Assembly: GCA_009823395.1 (NCBI GenBank)
Contig: CM020509.1
Coordinates: 11,831,001 to 11,895,000, forward strand
DNA from: Thamnaconus septentrionalis
Lineage: Eukaryota > Chordata > Actinopteri > Tetraodontiformes > Monacanthidae
DNA: 64,000 nt
Direction: 5' to 3'
The notes below the pieces were generated by a model. That model had not been told where the DNA came from. It made no database searches and saw nothing but the letters and a program-made list of their open reading frames with translations. Of this stretch, positions 52,081 through 63,780 are shown piece after piece; position 1 is the first letter of the stretch, and each line of letters starts with the position of its first letter. A program made the translations under genes and the position numbers.

Positions 52081-52440
52081 GGTGCGCTGCTGCCCGTCCC
52101 TTCAGAGCAGCAGCCCCCGGCAGCCTGATCCCAGCGCGCGGGCTCTTCACGCGGAGTGGGAGCTCGAGTTCGGCCGGCACCACGGCACCGAGGTTCCCAT
52201 CAGAAGTGAAGTGGTACCTATAAAACGGTGGCGGTGCCACTCGTGGTTCCTGAGGGGTCGCACTGTGACGCGCGGCGGTGATGCGGTGTCCGAGAGCTGT
52301 GACTTCGGGGGGAAAAAACGTCACGGGGAGCTGCTGTCAACCGAGCAGCTCTCGGGAGGAGGAGGAGGAGGAGGCGGGGGGGGGTTGGAGGAAGGGAGGA
52401 AGATGGGGGAGGGAGGAGGAAAAGGGAGGAACACTCCGAT
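52081..52440 (-). promoter_or_regulatory. CpG-rich promoter region of chrnb3 with purine-rich tract
   Basis: CpG-rich sequence extends from exon 1 through about 52320. A purine tract at about 52357-52433 (GGAGGAGG repeats, a run of Gs and GGGAGG blocks on the plus strand) follows, which could form a G-quadruplex or triplex 280-350 bp above the start codon. No minus-strand TATA box is evident. Confidence 0.5.
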
Positions 52441-52749
52441 GGGGGTGAGTTGGAAGTAAAGTTCTGTCTAAAAACGGTCTGGACAGCAACTGATTGGAAG
52501 TTCTGTTTTAATAACTTGTTTTCTTCATTGTGTTGTGACACTTCTCTCGTTCTCACACGCACATTTTCCAAAACACGGAGCAAAAAACAGCACGTTGGGT
52601 CAAATAAAAACACCTGATCAAAAATGATTTGCTGCAATAGCACAAAGCAAAATTGAGAACACGGGATCAATGCCACTGATCCCCAGAACCGAAGTGATAA
52701 ACGCGTCTCAACCGAGGTGACAGGCGTGGATGTGAGTGTCGCTGCTCGG

Positions 52750-52763
52750 CCACTAGAGGGTGG
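52750..52763 (+). promoter_or_regulatory. CTCF-like core motif
   Basis: CCACTAGAGGGTGG matches the CTCF core CCASYAGRKGGCRS at all but one position (T for C at position 12). It lies about 670 bp above the chrnb3 start codon, between chrnb3 and chrna6. Occupancy is not shown. Confidence 0.45.
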
Positions 52764-54602
52764 TGATAGGGAACCTTAGAACCGTGGAAGGAACGGGTGG
52801 AAGTGACTCAAAAGCGATACACATTAAGTAAATCCACACAGCTCAAGATGGCTCGTGATGATAGAAGTGGAATGTAATGGGAAAAGACAGATAATCCAAT
52901 TTACTGGATCAGGTTGAACGTGATATTGCTTCGGTCATTATGCACCCACTGACCATGTCATCCATCATGATGGCCATTCAATAGTGTCGGAGTGCTTTCT
53001 TTGGCTATAGCGTTACCGAGTGTAATAGCGTCCTGTGTGAGTTACTTTACAGCCAGGAGTGAAGGTGTGCGCTTAGGATTCTTGTTTTCAGTTCATTCTC
53101 TAAATACAGACCCAAATATTCAGTGACAAAAAAAAAAATTGTAAGCTTGGATTCAAACTCAATCATCAACGAGGTAATGTTAACTTGACATCCAGCTAGT
53201 ATTTAGCTTATTAAATGAATTAAATTAAAATTACAACATTTCAGAATCAAAGCAGGTGCAAGATGAAAAGAAAACAAAAGATGAAAAGTGGGTAAAATTA
53301 AATTCATCATGTTATTTGAAAAAGTCATGGCTTTCTGCAATAAAGACCTAAAACCAATAGAGAAACAGCCATCATTTTCATACAGCTATGAAAAAAGAAC
53401 AGGTGGTTTGATTTACCCAACAAAGCAACCGTGTATGGGCAGGAAATCAAAGCACACAGGCGTGTTTAGACAGGCATGAAAGAAATCTTCTCTGAGCTGT
53501 CATCTGTTTTATGGAAGAGAGCAGAAAACATCTGAGGTGTGGGAACATGCATATAGATAAAGGCAGACTTTTGTTCAGTTTAGAATTGAAAATACTTTAT
53601 AGGGGAAAAAATATGTTAGACTTATACAGGTCATTATTTCCGGCCTCTGCATTTTAAACGATGAACTTAAGCTTCGGCAGTGACAGGGAAAGTGATTTTA
53701 GGCTTGATTGCAATGTTGGAAAATGTTGGCAATATGAATCCGATGGGGCTTGACTGACAAATACAGAAACAAACAACAGGAATTCTAAGCACGCAAAAAA
53801 ATTCTTTACACATTCAAATGCATCTGATCCGCAGCTGACTAGACATGAAGCACTCGCGGTTTTTTTTACCCCTTCCTAATTTTATTTCAGTCCTCTCCCT
53901 CTGCTCCCTCACCGTCTCCCTCGTGTCCCCCTCGTCTCTCCTCCCCCACCCCCTCCCCTTCCTCCTCCCCCTCCTCCATGAGCTGAAGTGACGGGGATAA
54001 CGGGAGGCTGATTATCACAATGAAATTATCCTGATTTTCTGCTCCACTTGGAGCCGTGGGGCGGGCAGCTGCTGCCTCTGAGTTCGTCCCGTCCGCCTCG
54101 CCTCTAATCACTCGGAAACATAAATTCTCGTGGGCTGGAACCTGCCGGTCCCTTCCCAGACGCCTGTGGGCAGCGGCACAGTGTGTGTGTGAGACTCTAA
54201 GTGTGTGTGTATTTTTATGAGAAGAGGCACAAACTGAAGGAATACATGCTCTGCTTCTCTATAAGGGCGCATGTGTATGTGCGTGTGTGCGTGTGTGCGT
54301 GCGTGTGTTGTTTTTGTTGCCTCCACCGTTGTTGAGCTCGTAATTAATGTCTGCATAATTTTCCTTGGTGCCAAAATATTTAAGAAATATGGAGCGGCTC
54401 AGTCTGCCAAGGTTTAATCTTAATCTGTTGTTATTCTCAAGGACTCAAAAAATATGTGGTGATAAAGGCGGCAAAGGGGATTAAATCTCACACGAGCTTC
54501 AAAGGGAAACACAAAGTCAGTGGTCTCACACACACTGGTGACATTAGCCTACAACCGGCACTTTAGGAAAAGCCCTGATAACTTTTTTTTAAAGCTTTGC
54601 TG

Positions 54603-54610
54603 TGACGTCA
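54603..54610. promoter_or_regulatory. Perfect CRE palindrome
   Basis: TGACGTCA in the chrnb3-chrna6 intergenic region; function unknown. Confidence 0.3.
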
Positions 54611-55264
54611 GAGGCCAAAGGAGCTCAAAGAGGAGGCAAACTTTCTCAAATTCTGCCAAAGTCATTAAATGATCCAAGCAACGGCCCCAATTCATCAATG
54701 ATACTAAAGAGTTGGTTTATTTGAAATTTTAAAACAACATCAACGAAATCATCATAAAGGAAAAGTTTCTGAGGAGAAGATCGGGAAAAAATATATACCA
54801 AGTCAGAAGAAAAATCTTTGTAATTCTCCACTGCAGGGAGTGAGCTCAGACTGGGGAACTGACCTGGTCCTGGGAGGGATTGACCACAGAAATCCAAAAC
54901 TGAAGTAGCATTTTAACAACAAGGTGAAGTGGTAGAGCTCTCGAGCAGAGTCTGTTGGTGACTCTTTCTTAACACTGAACAGGTGCACAGGCAGCTCCAC
55001 CAATCAGGCGCCTGGCTGAGGTCACAGGGCAGAGCTGAAGGAAGCTGAAAGAGTCCAGAAAGGAGAGGCAGGTACACTGAGTACAGGGGGAGGAAACTCA
55101 AAAGAGCAAAATAAATCTAGAGAGGGGAGAGACGAGCACAAAGCCCTGGGCTCATAATGACACACACATGCATGTGTGTATATTCTTAACTGTGTGTATT
55201 TGTGTTGAGGAATGCGGCTCTTGGACCCTGGCACGTCAACACAGAGGCCAGCTGGGTGTGTTTT

Positions 55265-55266
<2 letters not shown>

Positions 55267-55315
<49 letters not shown>
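55267..55315. repeat. (GT)n microsatellite
   Basis: About 24 uninterrupted GT units. Confidence 0.95.
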
Positions 55316-55316
<1 letters not shown>

Positions 55317-55773
55317 CACTGCATGTCAGCGCCTGCAAGGACTTTGCAGCATTTGCTGTCCCCAGAGGAATCAGTCTCGATTTCTCATCTGTCATGTTCG
55401 TGACAGACACGTTGTGTAACTTCCAGTGGCCTCCGGACAAGGCAGCATTAATGATGCGCCCGCCAACAACATATGCAACGTGTCACACACACACACAATC
55501 TCAGACACGCCACTGTATAATTGGCCGAGACGGCTTCACAATGTGTTTCCATCCACACGATGGTCTCTGACATGTGAACTGTGGGGAGATTCTGTGGGGG
55601 GCAATTTTTTTTTTTTTGTCCCCAGCTTTGTAACACACAGTTTACAGCAGGGGTGGGCCAACTTTTTGACTGGTGCTGCCACAATGCATGCAGCATGTAG
55701 TGAGTGTCCAGTGTCACCACTTCTACAACAACAACAAGGTATCAGCAAATCTCCTCGAAAAGTCTTTGCAACC

Positions 55774-55811
55774 GTGTCCAATCATGTGATTTGTGTCCAA
55801 TCATGTGATTT
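55774..55811. repeat. 19-bp tandem duplication with E-boxes
   Basis: The unit GTGTCCAATCATGTGATTT occurs twice in direct succession, each with an E-box-like CATGTG. Confidence 0.85.
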
Positions 55812-55937
55812 GTGTCACACCGGTGGGGCGGCGAACACAAACTCTCACAGCTGTGCCTAAATACCGGGGGGAGTGTCGTATCACCCCAGGTCTCTGGAGT
55901 CATGAAGCAGACGGGGTGACGTCTCCTGAGACACACT

Positions 55938-55958
55938 GTCTCTGTCCAAGGTGCTGAT
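55938..55958 (-). promoter_or_regulatory. RE1/NRSE (REST-binding) candidate
   Basis: On the minus strand the site reads TCAGCACC-TT-GGACAG with AGAC after it. Both half-site cores of the 21-bp RE1 consensus are perfect with the canonical two-base spacing; differences are only at the outer or free positions. RE1 sites recruit REST to silence neuronal genes in other tissues. Location between chrnb3 and chrna6, on the same strand as both, fits a shared silencer. Inferred from motif alone. Confidence 0.65.
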
Positions 55959-56112
55959 CTTCGAAGCCTGGGAATCCCTACTCTGAAATCCTGAAGCACT
56001 CTCACTTCAGATTACATTCTTTTTCTTGTAATATCAATGTTTCATGTGTTTGTCCTTGAGATGCAATAGCAAATGTCACAGGTTTAAAATCAGGATAAGA
56101 AGACATTCAAAC

Positions 56113-56134
56113 TTTTTTTTTTTTTTTTTTTTTT
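56113..56134. repeat. T homopolymer (22 T)
   Basis: Uninterrupted run of T. Confidence 0.9.
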
Positions 56135-58702
56135 AGAAATTGCAGCGTTAACTTTCCTTCTGAAGTTAAGATAAGAAGTTTGATACTGCTTTCATAATCC
56201 TCCTATAAACACAAAGTGATGACCCGCAGCTATTTTCGTTTATCTATGCATATCTAAGGACGTTTTATCCCAGCCAGGACAACAAACAGGAAAGCATCCA
56301 CACACTTGGTGCACACAGGTAAATTGCCACCAACTGTGTCTGTGTGCTTTCTCTCTCTTTTTTTGCTTGATTTGCCTGAAGGAAATGCTGAAGATTTAAC
56401 AGGATTCGGAAATATTGCATAAAGCTTTTACGCTGGCACAAGGTGGGAAAGTTGGTATGTCATGAAAAGATAAAGGTGAACAAGTGCGATGGAAATGCAT
56501 TTCCCCAGTGTAAAGTGTACGTGTACCCAGAATAAGATGATGAAGCATCACTTCAGTGACGGTCCACTGCACTGGTATCACGAGTTGCGTGTTAACTGAG
56601 CAAACGTGAGCCTTTCCCCTCGTCTACATTCCTTTCCATTCACAACACACCTTTTGATTGCCTCACTGCATTTCTCTATGTGCTTCTGCTGTAGTTACTG
56701 GACTGGCAAATGTTGCGCCACCTACTGCTGATCTTGTTCGACTTCACTTTGTGGATGAAAGTAGTTTGAAAACCAAGAAACAATCACTTTCAAGATGAAA
56801 GCTGTTTCCTGGTTTTTTCTTTAAAATCTAAGGTAATCCAATTGGTTGTTGGTAATAGCAGTGGCTTATTATCAACTGTAAAGCCAATTGGTTTTAATTT
56901 TATAAAAAAAAAAAAAAAATGGGTAAAAGAAGCAGTTTCTACAAATTTTAGAGTGCTGCACAATTCCACTTAATGAGAGATTTAGGAAGAAGAAAATAAA
57001 AGCTGCACCACTGTCTTCTTTTCCTTTTGTATTTAAACATGGCTGGGAATGCAGTGACACGCTTTGACTTGAGGGGCTGGAAGGAAACAACACAGAAATG
57101 CCTCTTGTGTCATTGTGTACCCAGCGAGTGCGTTCCCCGTAAAAAACAACGTGTCGTGCTTCCTCTTAGACTCCCAGAGCTCCGCCGTAATGCTCCTGCT
57201 TTAATTCTAAGACAACGTCTCTCTGTCCACCTATAAATATTCATCAGAGAATGAAATTAGAAGTCTGCTGTATGTGGGCATGCGTGTGTTTGGTGGGTGC
57301 GCATTCGACCCCAGGAAGCAGCCATTTACGTGGGCGGGGGCATCCTGCGATGTGTGCGCGCACGCATCCAGACGGCTCCCACTGGAATGAATTATTTAGA
57401 GGAGAGTCTCTTTTACTTAAGCACGGTCCGCCGGGCCCGGGCACATAAAGTTCTGCTCCCAGTGTCACAAGAGACTACCCTAATTCACCATCCAGGCTGG
57501 CGCGCGGTGCCCACATCTCAACCTTCAACCCCGGCACGTTTCCCAGCATGCTCTTTGAGTCGGCTGCAGACGTACCTGCATCACACCTCAGAGAAAACAA
57601 GATAAGGGCAAATATTTAGAAACAATGAAAATCTAATAATGCTATAAAATTAAAAGAAAAATCATGTCAGGCTTGTATTGAAACATTCCTCATCAAGTTT
57701 CAACAGTTTGAATCATAAAATGCTACTTGAAACACTCTGAAAGACATGCTATGATGCGTCCGCTGTGACATAGTGCTGCTATCTAGCAGCCACATGCTAA
57801 CAGACGGTAAATACAGAGAGAAGAGCCGTGTGAAATATTCATCCATGTGGCCGGCTTAATAATGTATTATCCCTCAATTTAGCACCCAGAGCCGTGCTGC
57901 GCTGTGCTTTGCCCCAGCTGCCAGTCTGATCATTCAAGAAGGATCCACAGCTTTAAAAATACCCAACGCAGACCATTGCAAATTCAGATTAAGAGTAGCT
58001 GCAATGGCGTCCCCAAAGTGGACAGTTTGTACTAAAAAAAAAGAGGTTTCGGAAAGTGACGTGGTGACGTTGAGAAGAAGGGAATTTGATGTTTAAATAA
58101 TAAAGGATCATCGTCGGCAACATCTTCTAACTTACCCCGTACATGTGGAATGTTAGAGGGGCGAGCTGGTAGTTGGAGGAACCTCGACACAAACGCACGG
58201 CCCTGTTTAAATATATCCGGAGTCGCTGCTTCCCTGGCTGATCTCTTCATTCTGTGGCAGCCAGGCGCGCATGTGATGCTGACAGCAGCAGTCTGAGACT
58301 GATGGGATACCACGGTGTGTGTGGCTGCTGCTCGGCTGCTGCATTTCCATATTTATAACTAGACTCCGACAGTGCCGTAATCCGCATACAGTGATATCCA
58401 CGCCGCACATATGGACTCCCATAAACACTCACGCACGCACAGTTTGTCACCATCCGACGACTTCCTTCCCTGTGCATTTCTTATATCCTCAGGTGACGTG
58501 TAATCTTCCTCACCCCCCACTTAAGCACGCATGCACACACACAGACACGCACATTCACGCACACACTTCAAGTATGTGCATGCAAGCAGGGATTAAATGT
58601 GAGTGCTTGTTGGGAGCCAGAGGGTTCGGGCCAATTCAAAGTCAGAGTGAGACTTCAATTTGACTGGAGGGCCAGAGGACTGTGGCTTTACCACCCTGGA
58701 CA

Positions 58703-58802
<100 letters not shown>

Positions 58803-58996
58803 ACGCTCGCATGTGAGAATGCTGACGGGCATGTTGAGACTCACACATGACCTTTAATAGAGCAATAAGTCCAGGGGAAAAAGTGAAAGTTGAGCTTCAA
58901 AGAAATGTGCTCAGCTTTTGCTTTTGGTTGGTGGAAGTTTGGACTGTGTCGATTTTTTTTTGGAAAAAAAAAAAAGCCACAATATTACTTCAAGTA

Positions 58997-59338
58997 GCCG
59001 CCTCACAGCAAGAAGGTTGTGGGATCGATTCCGGACCAGGGACCTTCCTGTGTGGAGTTACATGTTCTCCCTGTGTGTCTGTGTGGGTTCTCCGGCTTCC
59101 TCCCACAGTCCAAAAACATGCATGTAAAGTGGATTGGAAACTCTAAATTGTGCGTAGGTGTGTGTGAGAGCGAATGGTTGTTTGTCTCCAAGTGGCCCTG
59201 CAGCGATGAACGGGCGACTTGTCCAGGGTGTCACCCTGCCTTCGCCATATGACCGCTGGGAGAGGCTCCAGCAGACCCCCGTCACCCTGAGCTCAGGAGG
59301 AAGTGGGTATTGAAAATGGATGGATGGATGGATTGATG
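58997..59338 (+). mobile_element. 5'-truncated tRNA-derived SINE
   Basis: Same family as the element at 14848-15231: it shares 'cgcctcacagcaagaaggt', a box B-like GGATCGATTCC, the conserved body, and a (GGAT)n tail. It is flanked by a perfect 10-bp target duplication ACTTCAAGTA (58987-58996 and 59339-59348). Box A is missing, so the copy was truncated at its 5' end on insertion, as LINE-driven retroposition often does. Confidence 0.9.
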
Positions 59339-59817
59339 ACTTCAAGTATAAGTGCCTAACAGTTCAGAACAAAAGTCAAAAAGAAAAATGTGAAAATGTG
59401 GAATATCGATTACAAATGTTATGTCTTTAGCGTCTCAGTGAACTAACCAGAGACAAAATAAAAAAGTAACTTGACTAAATATGGGGGCAGACACTCACAC
59501 CAGCTGCACACAATTGAACACACACTGAGGTCAATAAGTTTCTTTATTAACAGCTTGGGACAGTTTGGACTTTTTAAAAGTAGTTTTTTTTATACAGCTT
59601 TAACCCATGTTGTGCTCGTAAGTTTTTCTATACATTGTGTAAAGTGATTGTATTTAGTGCGAACAAATTGCACATGTGCAGAACCACATACAGTGTCTTT
59701 TTCAGCGGAAAAAATGAGAGGATTTCCACTTCACAGCATCACACACAGCTCAGTAAATATTGCAGTCCTTACCCCCACTCGCAGTATAGAGACAGTCTGT
59801 AATATTTTTGAAATCTC

Positions 59818-59823
59818 TTTATT
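59818..59823 (-). promoter_or_regulatory. Candidate poly(A) signal of chrna6
   Basis: AATAAA on the minus strand about 620 nt past the chrna6 stop. Another lies near 59540, so the used site is uncertain. Confidence 0.35.
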
Positions 59824-60437
59824 GCACTGACTTACACAGTGCTACTGCAAAACGCAAAAGGGTGATCATTGAGGGATCCTTCTATAGTAATAACATTAAT
59901 ATTTATCATTAATATATATATAATTATACAACCTGACTAGGTTCAACCCTGTATTAGACTGTACAACATCATCGAGTGAGTGGGCATTTTGGTAAGAAAG
60001 TCACAATGAAAATCCAGAGAAGAATTGACATGATGGGTTGACAAAAAAAAAAATATGAAGAAAGAAGCTGTACAGCATAAAGCAGAAGGTCAAGGCCCGG
60101 TGCACAGCAAGGGAGAAAAATGTAAAAAGGCAAAGAAGCGCGGACGTGATGACCATGTCATAAAAACAAATCTGTATCAGGAAGGAGGAGAATGGATTGC
60201 GTGCACAATAACAGGGCAGGGCGACGCGGGCAAACCAGGCCAAGTCAAGTGAGGCAAGAGACAGCTGAAGGGGAGAAGTGATGCTTGATGACGGAGTCCC
60301 GAAGACGAGCAAACAGAGACACGGAGAGGAGACAGTGAGCCTTGAAAGCGAGGGGGAAGACGGCGCAGAGTTTGACGTGTGAGAGCTGCAAGGGGGGAAC
60401 CTGATCCAAAAAAAAAAACATCCGGGTCGAGGCTTCT

Positions 60438-60837
60438 TCATTTCATGAAGCCGATGAGCGGCTGGAGGAAGAGTCCCACTGTTCCCAGCACGCACACCGT
60501 CACAAAAACCCAGAGGAAGATCCTGTCGATGACCATCGCCACGTACTTCCAGTCGTCCTCCACCTGCAGGCAGACAGGGTTGTGTTTTTGAGAGAGACGG
60601 AAAAAACAGGCAAAACGCACCGTGACAAGGCATCGGGTTTAACCGCGCAATCTTGACGCTTCATTACGAAATCTCTCACAACAGCCAAAACTGCCACATT
60701 TACTTCACGTCACTGTGTTGCCACTGCAGCTGAATGGCTGTGAGGCCAGTGTGTTTCTGCTCGGTTGTGTCTTTATGTCAGGGGGAAAAATTGCTGAAAA
60801 GAACACTAGTCACTGCTCTGCTGCTGCTGCTGCCTTA

Positions 60838-60868
<31 letters not shown>

Positions 60869-63780
60869 TTGTGTGCATTCTTGTAAATATAACATTGTGA
60901 GGACACGCACACTGTTTCTAATCAACATTAGGGGGGACATTTATTCAAAGCGATGACACTTGGGCTTATACTAGTTTTCCCTCATAAAAATGAATAATTG
61001 TAATAACTATTACATTTTTGGTTCAAGTTAGGGGCCAAGGTATGACTTGAGGTTAGTTTAAGTTTGAACAAATATGTTTAAATGTGTGTCAGCTTGTTAG
61101 TTTGTCCTCGTAAATATGGAAATGTGAGGTCCAGAAGGCAATTTTGACCAACAGAGAACATGCCTTTTTAAGCAAAGACATTTTTGCCAATTTATTCAGA
61201 GGAGACCGTTGAGATCCAAGGTGTGAATCACGGCTAGGTTAGGTTAAGGTGAAGGTTTGGAAAAAAAAAAAAAACAGAAGTCAATGCAAGTGCTCGCAAC
61301 AACAGAGAGAGACCAATGTGTTTGTGTGTGTGTTTGTTTGTTTGCACGCGTGTGAATAGGCTGGCTCTTCCAGCCAGGTGTGGACAATAGGATCACAGCT
61401 GCACTGACCGTAATGCCATTGTGTGCCTCTGAGGCTTTATTCTGCATGCATCAAAGAAAGATCCCGGCTCTGCTAAGAAAAGATGGAGCTGCAACAACAA
61501 ACGTATCAGGGCCCTGCAGAGTGTGCGGGCAGCGTGTGCAAAGCCCCTCCATCTGCAACTTAAACAAGCAGCTTTTGCACCTTCTGTGTGGCGGCGCTCT
61601 TGCAAATGGTTCCTACATCTATTAGGCTAAGTGGGAATTCACACTGTGCAGAGGAAACACGTACAGCATATCACACTGCAGTTGTGTGTTTATGTCACTT
61701 CATGAACTGGCTGAATTGCAAGGACTGAAATCCTTCTTCAGAAGGGCGAGGCATTTATTTGGGTTTAGCTTCAGTTTCATGGTTATCCTCAGGGCCAGCT
61801 TTAGTTCACAGTGTGACTGATGTGTGAGGGCCTTTCAGGTTTTTGGTCTTTTGCTAGAAGTTTCTTGGAGGTGCCGTCTGCATTTTAGTAGCTATTTTAG
61901 GTCTGTTTAAACAAATTAGCATTGGAGCCATCTAACAGTTTTATTTGCTTCATTAACATTAACTTAAATATATAATATATATATACATATACATGTATGT
62001 ATATGTGTGTGTGTGGTGTGTGTGTGTGTGTGTGTGTGCATACGTGCTGTATATATATGTTTAAATATATATACATATACTGTACATATACATACATACA
62101 CATATATGCATGCATGTCTATGTGTGTATGTGTGAGAGTGTTTCTGCCACAACACCATGAAACAATGTATGACCTTGAAGCCTGGGCAGCTTGTACTTGA
62201 TATTACCGTTCCTTATCTAATTCACAGTGATCAATAAATGTGAAACATATTGGCTGCCTGTAGAGGTAACTGGCACATCATGCTGCAATCTCTGCGCTCA
62301 TTTCTTTAAATCCAGCATCAGAATGTTGGCTCATGACATTTCAAGGCAACATTTTTCTGCTTTTCTCAATTTCTTATTTTTAAATGATGCGGTTATTTAT
62401 TCCAATAAATATACAACTCTCCGTTTGAGATTTCTAGAGAAAAAGTCAGTCCCTAATGTTTCCACTTTCCAGAGGGTGTGTGATATAAACACAGTTCTGG
62501 AAATCAGCACATTGTGATGTCACAAAAGGCAAAACTACCTCACTTGAACCCTTTCACACATTTGTGACACTATAACCAGCAAAACTCAACACTTTTTGCT
62601 GAGATCTGATTTCATCTTCAAAACATGCATGTAGGGCAAATCTTTTTTTCTTAGTTCAGTTTGTTAAGTTCTTGTGGTGTAATTAATCCAGTGAGGGCAT
62701 CCCACTGGCAGCTGGGATGAAACATAAGTCTGTGAGTACCATGGGACGTGTTAAAAACTTCATACGTACCTCTTTGGCTTTGTTGCGAGTCCTCATGTTC
62801 TCGGCGATGTACTTGACGCTCTCTATGGCCTGCTTGATCTCCGGCGAGACCACGGAGAAGGCAACCACAGCGTTGACGGGCGAGGGGGCGTTGAGAGACC
62901 TGGGCAGCTTGGGCAGCTCCGACTCCTGGGAGCTCTGGTTTTGGGGCACTGAGGGCGGAGGAGGAGGCGCCGCTGGCGGAGGGACAGGAGTGGGAACTTC
63001 CTTCCCTCTGTAGGGGCACCTTCTGTTCAAATCCCGCTTCACGTCGCGGCCCCTCTCGCTGTACTCCACGCAGTTCATGGAGCCGCCGGCTGAGGAGGCC
63101 CCGCCTCCTCCCGCGGCCCCGTCCAGAGGCGCACACGCCACGCCGCCGGTTATTCCCCCGACGCTGACGCTCCCTGAGCTGCTTCCTCCTCCTATGCTGT
63201 TCTTTCTCGCCTTGCTTCCCCCGCCGCTGCTTCCTCCTCCGACCGGCAAGCCCGTGATGCTGGCGGGCGGGGAGCAGCTCTGATCGATCGGCCTCCGCAT
63301 CAGCATCACCCTCGGAAGCACCCGGAGGAACACCGCCCTCACCCACTCGGGCATGGTGTGAGTCATGGGCGTGCGGTAGTGGACGTTGAGGACGAAGACG
63401 GTGATGACGATGCTGAGCGTGACGAAGATCATGGTGAAGAGCAGGTACTCCCCGATGAGGGGGATGACCAGCGAGGTCGACGGGATGGTCTCGGTGATGA
63501 CCAGCAGGAACACGGTGAGGGACAGGAGGACGGAGATGCACAGGGTGACCTTCTCGCCGCAGTCGGAAGGGAGGTAGAAGACCAGCACCGTGAGGAAGGA
63601 GATGAGGAGGCAGGGGATGATGAGGTTGATGGTGTAGAAGAGCGGCAAGCGGCGGATGTAGAAGGAGTAGGTGATGTCCGTGTAGATCTCCTCGCAGCAG
63701 TTGTACTTGATGTCATGCTTGTAGCCCGGAGCGTCAATTATCTCCCACTCTCCACTTTCCCAGAAGTCCTTTAGGTTCAC
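60438..63780 (-). CDS. chrna6: Nicotinic acetylcholine receptor alpha subunit, probably alpha-6 (3' part only)
   Basis: Two exons are present: 62770-63780 (337 codons) and 60438-60563 (41 residues plus stop); 5' exons lie beyond the right edge. The visible protein starts [12 protein letters not shown], carries alpha-type vicinal cysteines ([20 protein letters not shown]), M1-M3 with M2 [17 protein letters not shown], a long cytoplasmic loop with poly-Gly/Ser and poly-Pro runs, [18 protein letters not shown], and M4 ending [25 protein letters not shown] and the [10 protein letters not shown] junction favour alpha-6; SPEIK and MPEW-type residues also recall alpha-3. Adjacency to chrnb3 supports alpha-6, since CHRNB3 and CHRNA6 are neighbours in human. 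An intron directly before VNLKDF is absent from the mammalian genes as I know them. Confidence 0.82.
60841..60875. repeat. (GT)n microsatellite
   Basis: GT run with one TT interruption, inside the last chrna6 intron. Confidence 0.9.
61973..62135. repeat. Compound TA/TG/CA repeat
   Basis: (TA)n passes into (TATG)n, (TG)n and back into (TA)n and (CATA)n. The two halves are partly complementary, so the segment could extrude as a cruciform. It lies in the last chrna6 intron. Confidence 0.85.
62440..62548 (-). repeat. Dispersed repeat, copy 3 (partial, inverted)
   Basis: Reverse-strand reading gives GTGAGGTAGTTTTGCCTTTTGT-like sequence followed by GACATCAC and GCTGATTTCCA, matching the core of the copies at 30303 and 36801 in order. 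It is more diverged and lacks the distal ends. Confidence 0.45.

Noticed and set aside
52213..52223. TATA box (tataaaac) near chrnb3
   Set aside because: It is on the plus strand, while chrnb3 is on the minus strand; no plus-strand gene follows.
55645..55990. Possible hAT-type element starting CAGGGGTGGGCCAACT
   Set aside because: The right end is only weakly complementary and flanks do not show an 8-bp duplication; left unassigned.
60001..60633. 210-codon minus-strand frame around the chrna6 last exon
   Set aside because: Reads a shifted frame of the last exon and its 3'UTR; Phe/Ser-rich with no homology.
62651..63541. 296-codon minus-strand frame overlapping chrna6
   Set aside because: Alternate frame of the large exon; same cause as in chrnb3.
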